Part shown: positions 41,999 through 51,345 of the stretch, in pieces
Numbering within the stretch: position 1 is the first letter of the stretch
How the letters are laid out: each line of letters opens with the position of its first letter
NCBI RefSeq assembly: GCF_000275825.1
Contig: NZ_JH719942.1
Span: forward strand, 2,706,190-2,770,189
Reading direction: 5' to 3'
DNA length: 64,000 bases
Source: Saprospira grandis DSM 2844
Lineage (GTDB): Bacteria; Bacteroidota; Bacteroidia; Chitinophagales; Saprospiraceae
Made by a program: the position numbers and the translations under genes
The notes under the pieces: generated by a model
The model's input: the letters and a program-made list of their open reading frames with translations, nothing else
Databases searched by the model: none
Told to the model about the DNA's origin: nothing

Positions 41999-43210
41999 AT
42001 GACGTATAGATGGACGGCCCTTTCGATCTTTATTTGGGCCTTATTGAGCTGCTCGACAATTTACGCTCAGGAGAATACCAAGCTGAGCAATAAAAAAGAC
42101 GGGGGCTATATTTTTACGCTCCTCAATGATATTGAGGCGACCGAGGTGCAGAGTCAAAACCGTACGGGGACCTGCTGGAGTTTTTCGGCCCTTTCCTTTT
42201 TTGAGTCGGAGCTATTGCGGATGAAAAAGGGCAAGCACAATCTTTCGGAGATGTACATTGCTCGTCGGGCTTATTTGGATAAGGCCGTAAACTATGTGCG
42301 GATGCACGGCAACTTTAACTTTGGGCCAGGTGGTGCCTTTCATGACATTCCCTATGTGGTGAAGCGTTATGGAATTGTGCCTCAGGAGGTTTATCAGGGC
42401 TTGGAGTATGGTATGGACACCCACAACCACTCGGAGCTGAACAATATGTTGGAGGCCATGGTCAAAGAGGTGATCAAGGCGCCGCAGAAGAAGCTTACGC
42501 CCTCTTGGAAAAAGGCCATCAATGGGGTCTTAGATGCTTATTTGGGCGAAGTACCCGAGGAATTTGAGTATCAGGGAAAAACCTATACGCCAGAGTCTTA
42601 TGCCAAAGAACTGGGTTTAGATATGGATGACTATGTAGTGATTACCTCTTTTACGCATCATCCGTTTTATGAGTCATTTGTATTGGAGATTCCCGATAAC
42701 TGGGCTTTTGGATCTACCTATAATGTCCCTTTGGACGAGCTAGTAGAAATTACCAACAATGCTTTGGAAAAAGGCTTTGGGGTAGCTTGGGCCAGTGATG
42801 TATCGGAAAAAGGCTTTTCTTATCGCGATGGCTTGGCGATTGTGCCCAAGGATGAGCGCACAATTCGCATTAAGGGCCGTGACAACCGCAACTTTAGTGA
42901 TGCGGGGGCAGAAAAAATTGGTTCTGCCTTTGATGAGCCTGTAGAAGAATTGGCTATTACGCAGGAAATGCGTCAGGAGGCCTTTGACAACTACGAAACA
43001 ACCGATGATCATGGCATGCACTTTACGGGTATGGTAGAAGATCAGCGGGGAACGAAATACTACATTGTGAAAAACTCTTGGGGAAAAACCAATGATTGCG
43101 ATGGGTATTTTTATGCTTCGGAGGCCTTCTTCCGGTACAAAACTACCAACATTATGGTGCATAAGGATGGAATTCCTAAAAAGATCAAGAAGAAACTAGG
43201 CATCAAATAA
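41999..43210 (+). CDS. Exported C1-family (bleomycin hydrolase-like) cysteine peptidase
   Basis: This 403-residue protein, read from ATG 41999, has a signal peptide (about residues 1-21, ending TIYAQ). The papain-fold triad of the PepC/bleomycin hydrolase subfamily is visible: NRTGTCWSFSALSFFESELLR (catalytic Cys about 58), DDHGMHFTGM (His about 338) and VKNSWGKTNDCDGYF (Asn about 358). The family's aminopeptidases are normally cytosolic, so the signal peptide suggests a periplasmic or surface form, common in Bacteroidota. A longer ORF opens at 41909 without ATG and was not used. It may be regulated by the terminator-like structure 57 bases upstream. Confidence 0.88.
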   Translation: MTYRWTALSIFIWALLSCSTIYAQENTKLSNKKDGGYIFTLLNDIEATEVQSQNRTGTCWSFSALSFFESELLRMKKGKHNLSEMYIARRAYLDKAVNYVRMHGNFNFGPGGAFHDIPYVVKRYGIVPQEVYQGLEYGMDTHNHSELNNMLEAMVKEVIKAPQKKLTPSWKKAINGVLDAYLGEVPEEFEYQGKTYTPESYAKELGLDMDDYVVITSFTHHPFYESFVLEIPDNWAFGSTYNVPLDELVEITNNALEKGFGVAWASDVSEKGFSYRDGLAIVPKDERTIRIKGRDNRNFSDAGAEKIGSAFDEPVEELAITQEMRQEAFDNYETTDDHGMHFTGMVEDQRGTKYYIVKNSWGKTNDCDGYFYASEAFFRYKTTNIMVHKDGIPKKIKKKLGIK

Positions 43211-43331
43211 AACTGTCTTGACAGGAACTATCTGGAGGTCCGAGCAAAATTGTTTGGGCCTCTTTTGGGTTAAATGGGGCTAGTTAATAGCTGTTTTGCC
43301 CTTAAATAGGACTTAAAAAAAAGGGGGGGCT

Positions 43332-43362
43332 TTTGCAAGCCCTAATACTTTTACTAAATTTG
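43332..43362 (+). promoter_or_regulatory. Perfect Bacteroidota-type promoter for the DUF2723 gene
   Basis: TTTG at 43332-43335 and TAAATTTG at 43355-43362 are exactly 19 bases apart. The start site would be about 115 bases before the ATG at 43483, giving a long leader. Confidence 0.8.
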
Positions 43363-43482
43363 CCAACTGATAAAATAGGTCTTTGAGCCTGTTTATCTGG
43401 ATAAAACAGTTTATTTAGCATCCCTCAAACCTGCAAAACGCTAGTATTTTTGCTAGAACATTGATTTTGCCAAACCAAAAAG

Positions 43483-46400
43483 ATGAATAATTTTAAGTTT
43501 TTGAACAACCTTACGGGTTGGCTCATGTTTGCTGTGGCTGCCACAGTTTACCTACTCACGGCCGAGCCCACGGGCAGTCTTTGGGATTGCGGTGAGTTTA
43601 TTTCTGCCGCCTACAAAATGGAGGTAGTACACCCTCCTGGTGCGCCTTTATTTTTAATGGTTGGTCGCATGTTTGCTTTTGTGGCCGATACTTTTTCGGC
43701 GGATAAAGCCAATATTGCCTATGCTCTAAATGCGATGTCGGGCTTATCGACAGCGGCTTTGGTCTTATTCATTTTTTGGTCGACTACCATTTTGGCCAAG
43801 CTCAGTTTGTTGGGCCATCGAGTTAAGGTTACTGACACAGGTGACAAGCTTGCTATTTTGGGTGCTGGGGTAGTGGCGGCCTTGTCTACTACTTTTGCCA
43901 CCTCTGTTTGGTTTTCTGCCGTAGAGGGCGAGGTATATGCTATGTCTTCGGGCTTTACGGGCCTAGTTATTTGGGCTGCTTTGCGTTGGTATGTGACCGA
44001 CAATGCTCGTTCTGACCGCTGGTTGGTCTTTATTGCCTACATGATTGGCTTATCGATTGGGGTGCACTTATTGAGCTTGCTCGTGATTCCCTTTATTGCG
44101 CTTTTGTTTTACTACAAAAAGAGCCAGGTTCGGGAAACAGAGTTTAGCAGCAACATGATGTACAACGTCTTGGCTTTTGCGATTCTCGTTGGGGTGCAGT
44201 TTATCTCTACTTTGCCCGTTTGGTTACATGTAATCTTTGCTTTAGCTGTACCTGCTATTTATATTTATTCGGCTATTCAGGCGCCAGCAGCTGAGCGTAA
44301 GATTTGGCGGAATATGGGCCTTTCTTTTGCCATTGGCTTTGCGATTCTGATGTTTATGCAGGCCATATTTATTCCGAAACTTCCTGAAATTGCGGCCGGT
44401 TTTGACTTTACTTTTGTCAATAACTTTGGTCTTCCTTTAGGCAGCGGAATGATCTTTTTTGTTTTGGTTTTGATTGGCCTAGTGGCTGCTGGAATTTACT
44501 ATGCCGAAAGCAAAAAGAACTACTATCTACAGATGGGCGTCATGATGTTTGCGGTAGCCTTGATGGGTTTTTCTACCTATTCTTCTATCGTTATTCGGGC
44601 TGCGGCCAATACGCCGATCAATATGAACAAGCCCTCTGACCCTTATAGCTTGTTATCTTATATTAACCGGGAACAATATGGAGAGCGTCCGCTTTCTTTT
44701 GGTCCTCACTTTGCCGCCGAAAATATTGGCTATGAAGCGGGAGACAAAATTTACCGCCCTGTAGAAAAAGGCGATGGTTTCCGCTATGAGGTAGTGGCCG
44801 AAAAAGGAGGCTACAAATACAAGAAATCGGACCAAATGTTTTTCCCTCGTTTGGGGCATATGGACGAGGCGCGCAAGACGCAGTATCGTCGTTGGCTCAA
44901 GCTAGCAGATGGAGAAAAGCCCGACATGAATAACAACTTAGATTTCTTCTTCCGCTATCAGGTGGGTTGGATGTATTTCCGCTACTTTATGTGGAACTTT
45001 GCGGGCCGCCAAAATGCCAAGCAAGGGTTCTATGAAAACGATCCCACCAAAGGAAACTGGGTTTCTGGTGTTGCTCCTCTAGATGGCATGCGCTTGATTC
45101 CGCAGTCTAATTTGCCCGAATCGAGAAGTCAAGATAAAGGCCGGAATACTTATTATCTATTGCCTCTTATTTTTGGTTTGATCGGTTTGGTCTTCCACAT
45201 TCGCAGACGTCCACAAGATGCCCTAGCTTTGGGTGTTCTTTTCCTCGTTACGGGTTTGGCGATTATCGTCTTCTCGAATCAGCCACCTAGCGAGCCTCGT
45301 GAGCGAGATTATGTACTTGTTGGTTCTTTCTTTACTTTCTGTATGTGGATAGGATTGGCCGTCCCCGCTATTTATAGTGAGCTCAAACGAGTAATGGGTC
45401 AAGGACAGGCTGGAGCGGCTGTTGCGCTTGCCCTAGTTGTTACAGCGCCTATTATCATGGGCTTTGAGAACTGGGATGACCACTCTAGAGCAAAGCATAC
45501 GGGAGCTCGTGATTATGCGACGAACTTCTTGATGTCTTGTGCGCCCAATGCCGTGATTTTCACTTATGGCGATAATGATACTTATCCGCTTTGGTATGCC
45601 CAAGAAGTAGAAGGCATTCGGACCGATGTGCGGGTGGTTAACTTTAGTCTTTTGGCCGTAGATTGGTACATTGACCAATTGCGTAGAACGATGAATGAAT
45701 CGCCTGCTATTGCCATGACCATTTCGGAGGCTGCTTATCGAGGAACGGCCAGAAATGCCCTGCCTATCCAAGCTTCTGGCCGCCCCATGAACTTGGTGGA
45801 TGCCGTTCGCTTTATGGGCGAAAATCATCCTTCGGGGCAGGCGCCTAGCTATTTGCCTACGGATAATATTGTGATTCCGGTAGACAAAAAAGCGGTAAGA
45901 GCCAATAAGGCTGTTTCTTCTACAGTAACGGATGAGCAAATTGCCAATCAAATTAACTTGAAACTCAGTAAGCGTTTGGTCTTTAAGGACGAAATTGCGC
46001 TTTTGGATATTGTTGGGACCAATATGGCCAATGGCTGGACCCGCCCCATTTATTTTGCAGTTACTGTTCGCCCCGAGAAATTAGGTAGCTTTAAGGATTA
46101 TCTGCAAATGGAAGGGATGGCGCTCCGCATTGTGCCCATCAAAACGCCTAGCACTAACTCTTATGCGGGGGCTATGGGCATGGGCCGTATCGAGCTTGAT
46201 AGTATGTACCGCAATGTGGTCGATCGCTTTAGCTGGGGAGGCTTTGACCAATACGAAATGTTTGTAGACGAAAGCTATGCGCCTAGTGTACAAACAACTC
46301 AGTTTACCATGGTTCGCTTGGCCAGAGAATTGGCCGCTGCAGGCGATAAGGAAAGAGCCTTGAATGTACTCGATAAGCTCTTTGAGGGCTTTCCTCATAT

Positions 46401-47001
46401 GAACTTCCCCTTAGATGAGGGCTACAGCCGCTTGCAGGCCCTAGAGATGTACGCCAATCTTCAAGCTGGCGATAAGGCCGTGCCTCATTTGAAGGACCTT
46501 AGCCTTACCCTAGCCGACAAGATGGGCTATTATGCTCAGTTTGTGGCCCCTTACAGCCTTGGCGAATTTGCCCAGAAATTTGGCGGCCTACAGCAACAAT
46601 TTGATGCAAAACGAAATCAGTTGCAGCAAATGGTGCAGATGATGAACCAAGCGCCCGAAAATAGTCCGCAAAAGCAACAGCTTTATCAGCAGGCGGTACA
46701 ATTGAACAATGAAGTAGGACAGTTGGAGGCTCAGAAAGAGGCCTTGCTAAAGGATACGGATAATCCAGAAATGGCCACCGTCTTTAGTGATGAGCTTTCT
46801 TTGGCCATCTCACAAAGCAATTTGGTGAAGCGTCTAGCTGGCCAAATTGGAAACCAAGAGCTCCTCAATACGTACAATGAACTCTTTACGCCTTTGGGCT
46901 TTGAGCAAGCTTCTGCTGGTGCTGCGCCGGCTCCAGCTCCTCAGCCTGCCCCTGAGCAAGACAAAGAGGAAGCTCCCGAATCTATTTCTGTAGATTCTTA
47001 G
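43483..47001 (+). CDS. DUF2723 multi-pass membrane protein (putative glycosyltransferase)
   Basis: This 1172-residue protein has the DUF2723 signature near the N-terminus: TAEPTGSLWDCGEFISAAYK (about residues 27-46) followed by VVHPPGAPLFLMVGR, within a set of about ten to twelve membrane helices reaching residue 670. The acidic residues in this first loop resemble those of protein O-mannosyltransferases, so a GT-C-type lipid-linked sugar transfer at the periplasmic face is likely. The remaining 500 residues form a large soluble domain with Ala/Glu-rich TPR-like helices (about 970-1140) and a Pro/Ala-rich end. It has its own promoter and terminator. Confidence 0.88.
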   Translation: MNNFKFLNNLTGWLMFAVAATVYLLTAEPTGSLWDCGEFISAAYKMEVVHPPGAPLFLMVGRMFAFVADTFSADKANIAYALNAMSGLSTAALVLFIFWSTTILAKLSLLGHRVKVTDTGDKLAILGAGVVAALSTTFATSVWFSAVEGEVYAMSSGFTGLVIWAALRWYVTDNARSDRWLVFIAYMIGLSIGVHLLSLLVIPFIALLFYYKKSQVRETEFSSNMMYNVLAFAILVGVQFISTLPVWLHVIFALAVPAIYIYSAIQAPAAERKIWRNMGLSFAIGFAILMFMQAIFIPKLPEIAAGFDFTFVNNFGLPLGSGMIFFVLVLIGLVAAGIYYAESKKNYYLQMGVMMFAVALMGFSTYSSIVIRAAANTPINMNKPSDPYSLLSYINREQYGERPLSFGPHFAAENIGYEAGDKIYRPVEKGDGFRYEVVAEKGGYKYKKSDQMFFPRLGHMDEARKTQYRRWLKLADGEKPDMNNNLDFFFRYQVGWMYFRYFMWNFAGRQNAKQGFYENDPTKGNWVSGVAPLDGMRLIPQSNLPESRSQDKGRNTYYLLPLIFGLIGLVFHIRRRPQDALALGVLFLVTGLAIIVFSNQPPSEPRERDYVLVGSFFTFCMWIGLAVPAIYSELKRVMGQGQAGAAVALALVVTAPIIMGFENWDDHSRAKHTGARDYATNFLMSCAPNAVIFTYGDNDTYPLWYAQEVEGIRTDVRVVNFSLLAVDWYIDQLRRTMNESPAIAMTISEAAYRGTARNALPIQASGRPMNLVDAVRFMGENHPSGQAPSYLPTDNIVIPVDKKAVRANKAVSSTVTDEQIANQINLKLSKRLVFKDEIALLDIVGTNMANGWTRPIYFAVTVRPEKLGSFKDYLQMEGMALRIVPIKTPSTNSYAGAMGMGRIELDSMYRNVVDRFSWGGFDQYEMFVDESYAPSVQTTQFTMVRLARELAAAGDKERALNVLDKLFEGFPHMNFPLDEGYSRLQALEMYANLQAGDKAVPHLKDLSLTLADKMGYYAQFVAPYSLGEFAQKFGGLQQQFDAKRNQLQQMVQMMNQAPENSPQKQQLYQQAVQLNNEVGQLEAQKEALLKDTDNPEMATVFSDELSLAISQSNLVKRLAGQIGNQELLNTYNELFTPLGFEQASAGAAPAPAPQPAPEQDKEEAPESISVDS

Positions 47002-47019
47002 GGCTTATGCCATAGATGC

Positions 47020-47054
47020 AAAAAAGCCAGTCTCGCTAGAGGCTGGCTTTTTTT
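47020..47054 (+). terminator. Intrinsic terminator of the DUF2723 gene
   Basis: A 14-bp stem (AAAAAGCCAGTCTC with GAGGCTGGCTTTTT, one mismatch) has a 4-nt loop and a T run. Confidence 0.88.
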
Positions 47055-47072
47055 ATGCTCCTATAAGAACTA

Positions 47073-47253
47073 TTTTACTGCGGTTTTGGGGCCCGCGGCC
47101 AGCAAGCTGGCCGCCGCTATGCTGCGGGGCTCACAAGTCTGTTCGGCCCTTAGGGCTTCACTTCGTTTCGCCCTTGGTCTGGCCTTTGGCCACCCCTGCG
47201 CAGCGCTGGGCCTGCGGCGGCTTCGCCGCCTTAAAAATGGCATTTTGTTTAGA
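47073..47253 (+). repeat. GC-rich modular hairpin element, copy 13 (duplicated segment)
   Basis: Forward copy starting TTTTGGGGCCCGCGGCC, with a changed core CTCACAAGTCTGTTCGG and the end block CGCAGCGCTGGGCC. It differs at only about three positions from 49145-49324, so the two are recent duplicates. Confidence 0.9.
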
Positions 47254-47466
47254 CAGCCCTTTGGGCTGATTGGACCCGGCCGGCGGTAGGCGGCTGGCCA
47301 CTTTTTTCTTTGCTCCTTAGCTAAAATTAGCCCTCAATATATTGCATTTCAAGCAAGGGGGTGCGGCAAAGCCGCCTCCGCCTGGGGGCAGGCTTTGTTG
47401 GCCTTGGGGGCCAACAAGGCCTGCATGGCCTTCGGCCCTTCGGGCCTCAGCTTCTAATAATCAATA
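47254..47466. other. Non-coding insertion and duplicated gene-tail fragment
   Basis: 47254-47423 separates two parts of the duplication and holds GC-rich inverted repeats (for example GGCAAAGCCGCC and GGCCTTGGGGGCC) related to the dispersed family. 47424-47466 equals 49324-49366, which includes the last codons of the gene ending at 49353, so a gene-tail fragment is stranded here. Confidence 0.75.
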
Positions 47467-47477
47467 TTATGCTGCCA

Positions 47478-47978
47478 TCACTTTTTTTCTGGACGAAAAG
47501 GCCAAGGCAGCTCCTCAGACAGCTTAAGTTTTAAGGTAAAGCGTGAAATAGAACCTCCATGCTCATAGAGATAGTATTTCTTCTCTTCTTCTGAGGTCCA
47601 TTCTAAGTCGAAATAAAATTTCTTATCTGCGAATACCTTGGCTAAAGAATGGCCAAAACTCGTACAGTCTTTACAACTGCTTTCCTCCTCACAGATCGGA
47701 ATAACATCATAAACTCGATAAATAGAATCATTGGAGCTATTCTCTTTAACAAAGGCTATGTAAAAAAGTGGCTGTTGTTTTATTTTAGCCCAGCGTTCTT
47801 CTGAGTTATATTTTAGCCCCTCTTCCTCTAGATTGAAATCAATATAAACATAAACATTCATGCTGCTTGGAGTAAACCTAGGATAATATATAAACAAGCT
47901 CCTTGTACTATCCTGCTGCGCCTGAGCTAGCCAACTAAAAGAGAGCGAAAAAAATAGAATTAAAAGGTAGTTATTCAT
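47478..47978 (-). CDS. Exported protein of unknown function
   Basis: Read from ATG 47978 the product has 166 residues with a signal peptide (MNNYLLILFFSLSFSWLAQAQ). The longer frame from 48023 places this signal behind 15 polar residues, so the later start was chosen. The mature part has four cysteines (CEEESSCKDC) and alternating strands, and no known motif. It overlaps the lipoprotein gene upstream by eight bases. The first 42 bases around its start (47945-47986) are repeated exactly at 52173-52214 with no gene attached, evidence of past rearrangement. Confidence 0.75.
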   Translation of the reverse strand: MNNYLLILFFSLSFSWLAQAQQDSTRSLFIYYPRFTPSSMNVYVYIDFNLEEEGLKYNSEERWAKIKQQPLFYIAFVKENSSNDSIYRVYDVIPICEEESSCKDCTSFGHSLAKVFADKKFYFDLEWTSEEEKKYYLYEHGGSISRFTLKLKLSEELPWPFRPEKK

Positions 47979-48519
47979 TGCTGGGGAGGGAATTAGGTTT
48001 TTGTAAGGGAATAGGTTGATCAAGTAGTAGGTAGTCAGGACAAGCTTGCTGAAAAGAAATGCTCTTTCTTTTTATGCCCAAACTAGGGGCCGAAAAAATA
48101 AGCTGGTTTCCCAACAAACTAAAACTATGCTTAGGGTAAGGGCCAAGTAGATAACGGCCAATCAGTTGATGCTGGCTATTAAAAACAGAAAGACTGCTGC
48201 TGCCAAGTTGAGTGCTTTGGCTAGCTATGCTATGTATAAAGTGGAGCTTGTCTTGCCCCTGAATGCTCCCCAAATAATGTAAATACAAACTACTATCCTC
48301 AGTTTGAGGAATAAGATACCACTTATTGGGGATGCCCTCAGCCAGAACTTTTGCCCAAGGCCCTGAAGCAACAGTATCTAAACTAAAGGCCAGCTCAAAT
48401 AACTCATTGTTTTCGCAAAAATGAGCGGGCAACTCAACGGTTACGACTTTGGGTGGCTCCTTTTTAGGCTGACAAGCTGAAAAAGCCAAACAGAGACAAA
48501 CTAGATAAAACCATTTCAT
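47971..48519 (-). CDS. Small lipoprotein, paralog of the next gene upstream
   Basis: This 182-residue protein has a lipobox AFSAC (Cys16) and a short tether. It shares with the protein encoded at 48516-49136 the ordered motifs EGIPNKWYLI, LHYLGSI, QLIGRYLLGPY and LGNQLIFS (there ESLPNKWYYI, LSYLGEI, RLLGYYQLSNY and LGQSLIFE), so the two arose by duplication and have diverged strongly. The function is unknown; fast divergence of small secreted or lipid-anchored paralogs is often seen for immunity or surface recognition proteins, but that is speculation. It overlaps both neighbours by a few bases, so the three genes form an operon. Confidence 0.78.
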   Translation of the reverse strand: MKWFYLVCLCLAFSACQPKKEPPKVVTVELPAHFCENNELFELAFSLDTVASGPWAKVLAEGIPNKWYLIPQTEDSSLYLHYLGSIQGQDKLHFIHSIASQSTQLGSSSLSVFNSQHQLIGRYLLGPYPKHSFSLLGNQLIFSAPSLGIKRKSISFQQACPDYLLLDQPIPLQKPNSLPSNE

Positions 48520-49136
48520 TGGGCCAGATTTGAAGCAGGATGTAAAGGATAAAAACCAGAAAATGAACAGCTGTCATAAATACCTTGAGAAGGAATCCCT
48601 TTTGCAAAACTGAGGCTGTAGTGCCCACAATCTTGCTCAAAAATTAGGGATTGGCCCAAAATGCCCTTGGGCAATAAATCAGTGTAATTTGATAGCTGAT
48701 AATAGCCCAATAAGCGATTATCTGCAGCATAACAATAAAGCGCTGCATAACTCCTATGTACCGTACACTCCATAGATGCTGAAACCAACCGCTGAACAAA
48801 TTTGAAGGTATCTTGCTCTTCACTGATAATTTCCCCCAAATAAGAGAGGTAAAAATGAGGAAAATCAGTTTGCTCAGTTGATATATAGTACCATTTATTA
48901 GGGAGGCTCTCGGCCAAAATTTCCAATTGAAAAGCCGCTAACTCCTGCTGATAATTATGCTGCTCTAGCGGCAGCCGCAAACTATCTATAAAAACCGCTA
49001 GCCCTAAAACAGGATGCGGCTGGCAGTCTGCAGGAGAAACTTGTAAATAACGAATCTTACTTGCTTGCTTGGTCTGCTTTTCTTCGGCACAAGACAGCAG
49101 CAAAAGCAAAAAGAGTCCACTAAATAGAAATTTCAT
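48516..49136 (-). CDS. Small lipoprotein, first gene of a three-gene operon
   Basis: This 206-residue protein has a lipobox LLLSC (Cys16) and the same motif order as its paralog downstream (SLPNKWYYI at about residue 76, LSYLGEI, LLGYYQLSNY, GILGQSLIFE), plus extra cysteines (CQPHP, MECTVHRS, CGHYS, SCSFSG) that could form disulfides. It ends four bases inside the next gene (ATGA overlap). A GC-rich element starts just upstream (49160), leaving a very short leader. No domain family is recognised. Confidence 0.78.
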   Translation of the reverse strand: MKFLFSGLFLLLLLSCAEEKQTKQASKIRYLQVSPADCQPHPVLGLAVFIDSLRLPLEQHNYQQELAAFQLEILAESLPNKWYYISTEQTDFPHFYLSYLGEIISEEQDTFKFVQRLVSASMECTVHRSYAALYCYAADNRLLGYYQLSNYTDLLPKGILGQSLIFEQDCGHYSLSFAKGIPSQGIYDSCSFSGFYPLHPASNLAQ

Positions 49137-49144
49137 AGGCTAAC

Positions 49145-49324
49145 TTTTACTGCGGTTTTGGGGCCCGCGGCCAGCAAGCTGGCCGCCGCTATGCTACGGG
49201 GCTCACAAGTCTGTTCGGCCCTTCGGGCTTCACTTCGTTTCGCCCTTGGTCTGGCCTTTGGCCACCCCTGCGCAGCGCTGGGCCTGCGGCGGCTTCGCCG
49301 CCTTAAGATGGCATTTTGTTTAGA
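49145..49324 (+). repeat. GC-rich modular hairpin element, copy 14 (duplicate of copy 13)
   Basis: Near-identical to 47073-47253. Here the sequence runs without interruption into the stop region of the gene at 49353, whereas the other copy has a 170-bp insertion at that junction. Confidence 0.9.
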
Positions 49325-49352
49325 TGGCCTTCGGCCCTTCGGGCCTCAGCTT

Positions 49353-49928
49353 CTAATAATCAATATCATACAGCTTCATATCCCGACTACTTTTGGCTTT
49401 ATCATTAACTAAGCAGAAATAATAAGCTGTGTCTGCCAAATCAAAAAAGCCATATTCATAGAGATTATACTTAAAGGCGTTGGGGGTATTGGGATAAGGA
49501 AAAGCCTCCCTTTGGCCCTCCTGAACTAATATAATTTCATCGCTCCAAGCCTCCTTAATGATTAGGTCTCCCTTTTGGGCCTTCCTCCAAAATTTTAGGG
49601 TATCCCCAGCAGGAGGTAAGATCAGTTGTTTAGGCGTCCCAAAGGAGTCTATCACAATAAAATGAATAGAGCTACTAAACTGCCCTAGTCGTCCCTTCTT
49701 TTTAGCTAAGAGCATCCCCTTAAAATGAATTTTGTTAATCACCAACTGTTCACAATCCTCCCTACTGATTAGATAATCCCAACGGCCCAATAAAAAGAAA
49801 AACAGAGCCGCTACAATAGCGATTACTATTACGGCTATTGTAAGGAAAGAATCGATGTTATACACCCAATCAAGGAGCTTGTTAATGATTTTGAACTTAT
49901 TTTTTTGTGGAATATTTTTCTTTGACAT
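49353..49928 (-). CDS. Single-pass membrane protein overlapping a putative toxin-like gene
   Basis: This 191-residue protein has a basic N-terminus, one membrane helix (about residues 30-48, TIAVIVIAIVAALFFFLLG) and a 140-residue soluble part with several aromatic and acidic residues. No family is recognised. It starts 32 bases inside the upstream gene, so translation is coupled. Small membrane proteins in this position behind polymorphic toxin genes are often immunity proteins; that reading depends on the uncertain identity of the upstream gene. Its C-terminal codons are part of the duplicated segment at 47.4 kb. Confidence 0.72.
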   Translation of the reverse strand: MSKKNIPQKNKFKIINKLLDWVYNIDSFLTIAVIVIAIVAALFFFLLGRWDYLISREDCEQLVINKIHFKGMLLAKKKGRLGQFSSSIHFIVIDSFGTPKQLILPPAGDTLKFWRKAQKGDLIIKEAWSDEIILVQEGQREAFPYPNTPNAFKYNLYEYGFFDLADTAYYFCLVNDKAKSSRDMKLYDIDY

Positions 49929-51075
49929 CTTCTATAGCCTTTGTAACACTAATTGAGGTAATATTGCTTATGTCTTCCCCAGCATTTACTCTACTAATTA
50001 AATCTTGGAGGCGGCTCATGTCAATGGCGACAATTAGTTCTTCTCCTATGGCTTGGGCCTCTTCTTTTGAGTAACCTGCGTCTTCCAAAGTTGATATAAT
50101 ATTTAGGGATAGTTCTGCAAGCGTTAATTCTTCAAGCGTCTCCATTACAGATGCTTCTGCTGCTTTCAGGATGCTGGCAATAATTATTTTTTTAAGCATT
50201 AGCACAGGTATCGCTGCAACTTCAGCATAAGCACTTTTCCAAGCCAGTATCTTTCCTGCATTAAGACCTCTAGCGGGAATGCCTAAGGCTAAAAGATTAA
50301 GTGTTCCTATGCTCAAATAGGTTTCATTTTCACTTTTTGTATAGTTACGTCCAGTAAATGGGTCTTCATCCCATAGAAGGCCTTTTGTGAAATTATTGGA
50401 CTGAGTTATGTTTAATGGTCCAAAAACTCCTTTAATGCACCAATAAGCCGTAGGATGAGTTCTTTTGATCTCTTCAATTTCTGTCTCACCTCCTGAAATA
50501 ATAGGACTATTTTTTGTTGCTATAAATTTAATTTGGCCATCTTCCTCATCTTGTTCAAGATAGTAGTCATAGTGAATCACTATATCAGATCGATTTACGC
50601 CCATCAATTCATCTATAACAACAATATTATAAACTGTTTCAACAACAGTTGTTTCGTCGCCATTATGAAATAGCTCTCGAACAATAATTTTTACTGTTCC
50701 TTCCTCTGGCGCATCTAGTTCTGAAACATCCTGTTTTTCTGTATTATTTTTCTCGCTTTGCCCGCCAGCCGCCAAAGCCTGTTGCATCTCCTCTACAAAA
50801 TCACTTCCTTCCTCCCAATTAAAGTTGAGCTGTTCCTTATCTAAGCCTTGAGAAAGGTCTGTAAATTGAGGGATATCAACTTCCCAGTTTCCATCTAATT
50901 GTCCTTTTAGTTCTATTTGGGGAATAGGATCAAAAGGCATATGCTCTTGGAAAAAGCCCGAAATTAAAAGGCTCATTTCTTTTAGGCCTGTAGGTCCCAT
51001 CTCTAAGCGATGGAGATAGGCATCGTCAAATCCTTCTGTGGCAATGTTTGGAGAAAAATAATACGGCTCTGTCAA
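49897..51075 (-). CDS. Putative polymorphic-toxin-like protein, probable phase-variable start
   Basis: The open frame as drawn starts at TTG 51075 (392 codons), but coding-like sequence (NPAENIHVLGQDIAREAL) continues upstream in the same frame to a GACA tract at 51178-51208. The only good ATG (51217) lies beyond the tract and is out of frame by one base, giving a 32-codon peptide; losing one GACA unit would join it in frame into a 438-residue protein. Residues about 228-270 (WDEDPFTGRN, then LALGIPARGLNAGK) resemble a pre-toxin TG segment that precedes toxin domains in polymorphic toxins. The C-terminal 110 residues are helical and unrecognised. No signal peptide is seen. Confidence 0.65.
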   Translation of the reverse strand: MTEPYYFSPNIATEGFDDAYLHRLEMGPTGLKEMSLLISGFFQEHMPFDPIPQIELKGQLDGNWEVDIPQFTDLSQGLDKEQLNFNWEEGSDFVEEMQQALAAGGQSEKNNTEKQDVSELDAPEEGTVKIIVRELFHNGDETTVVETVYNIVVIDELMGVNRSDIVIHYDYYLEQDEEDGQIKFIATKNSPIISGGETEIEEIKRTHPTAYWCIKGVFGPLNITQSNNFTKGLLWDEDPFTGRNYTKSENETYLSIGTLNLLALGIPARGLNAGKILAWKSAYAEVAAIPVLMLKKIIIASILKAAEASVMETLEELTLAELSLNIISTLEDAGYSKEEAQAIGEELIVAIDMSRLQDLISRVNAGEDISNITSISVTKAIEDVKEKYSTKK

Positions 51076-51177
51076 CCAAAAAAAGCCTTCTTCTTTTTCT
51101 TCTAAAGAAAGAGCTTCTCTAGCTATATCCTGTCCCAGAACATGGATATTCTCGGCTGGATTTAACTGATTGACATG

Positions 51178-51208
<31 letters not shown>

Positions 51209-51309
51209 GTCGTACATATTACTTTATGGATATGGTTTAAGAATGAATAAATATAGCTTTTTTATATAAAAAATCTATTAAGTAAGTAAAAATATTGCTT
51301 TCCAAAAAG

Positions 51310-51340
51310 AAGGCAGCTTTCGCTTTGCGAAAGCTGCCTT
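51310..51340 (-). terminator. Intrinsic terminator after the lipoprotein gene at 51.3 kb
   Basis: A 14-bp stem (AAGGCAGCTTTCGC with its complement) has a 3-nt loop and CTTTTT on the minus strand. Confidence 0.85.
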
Positions 51341-51345
51341 AAGAC

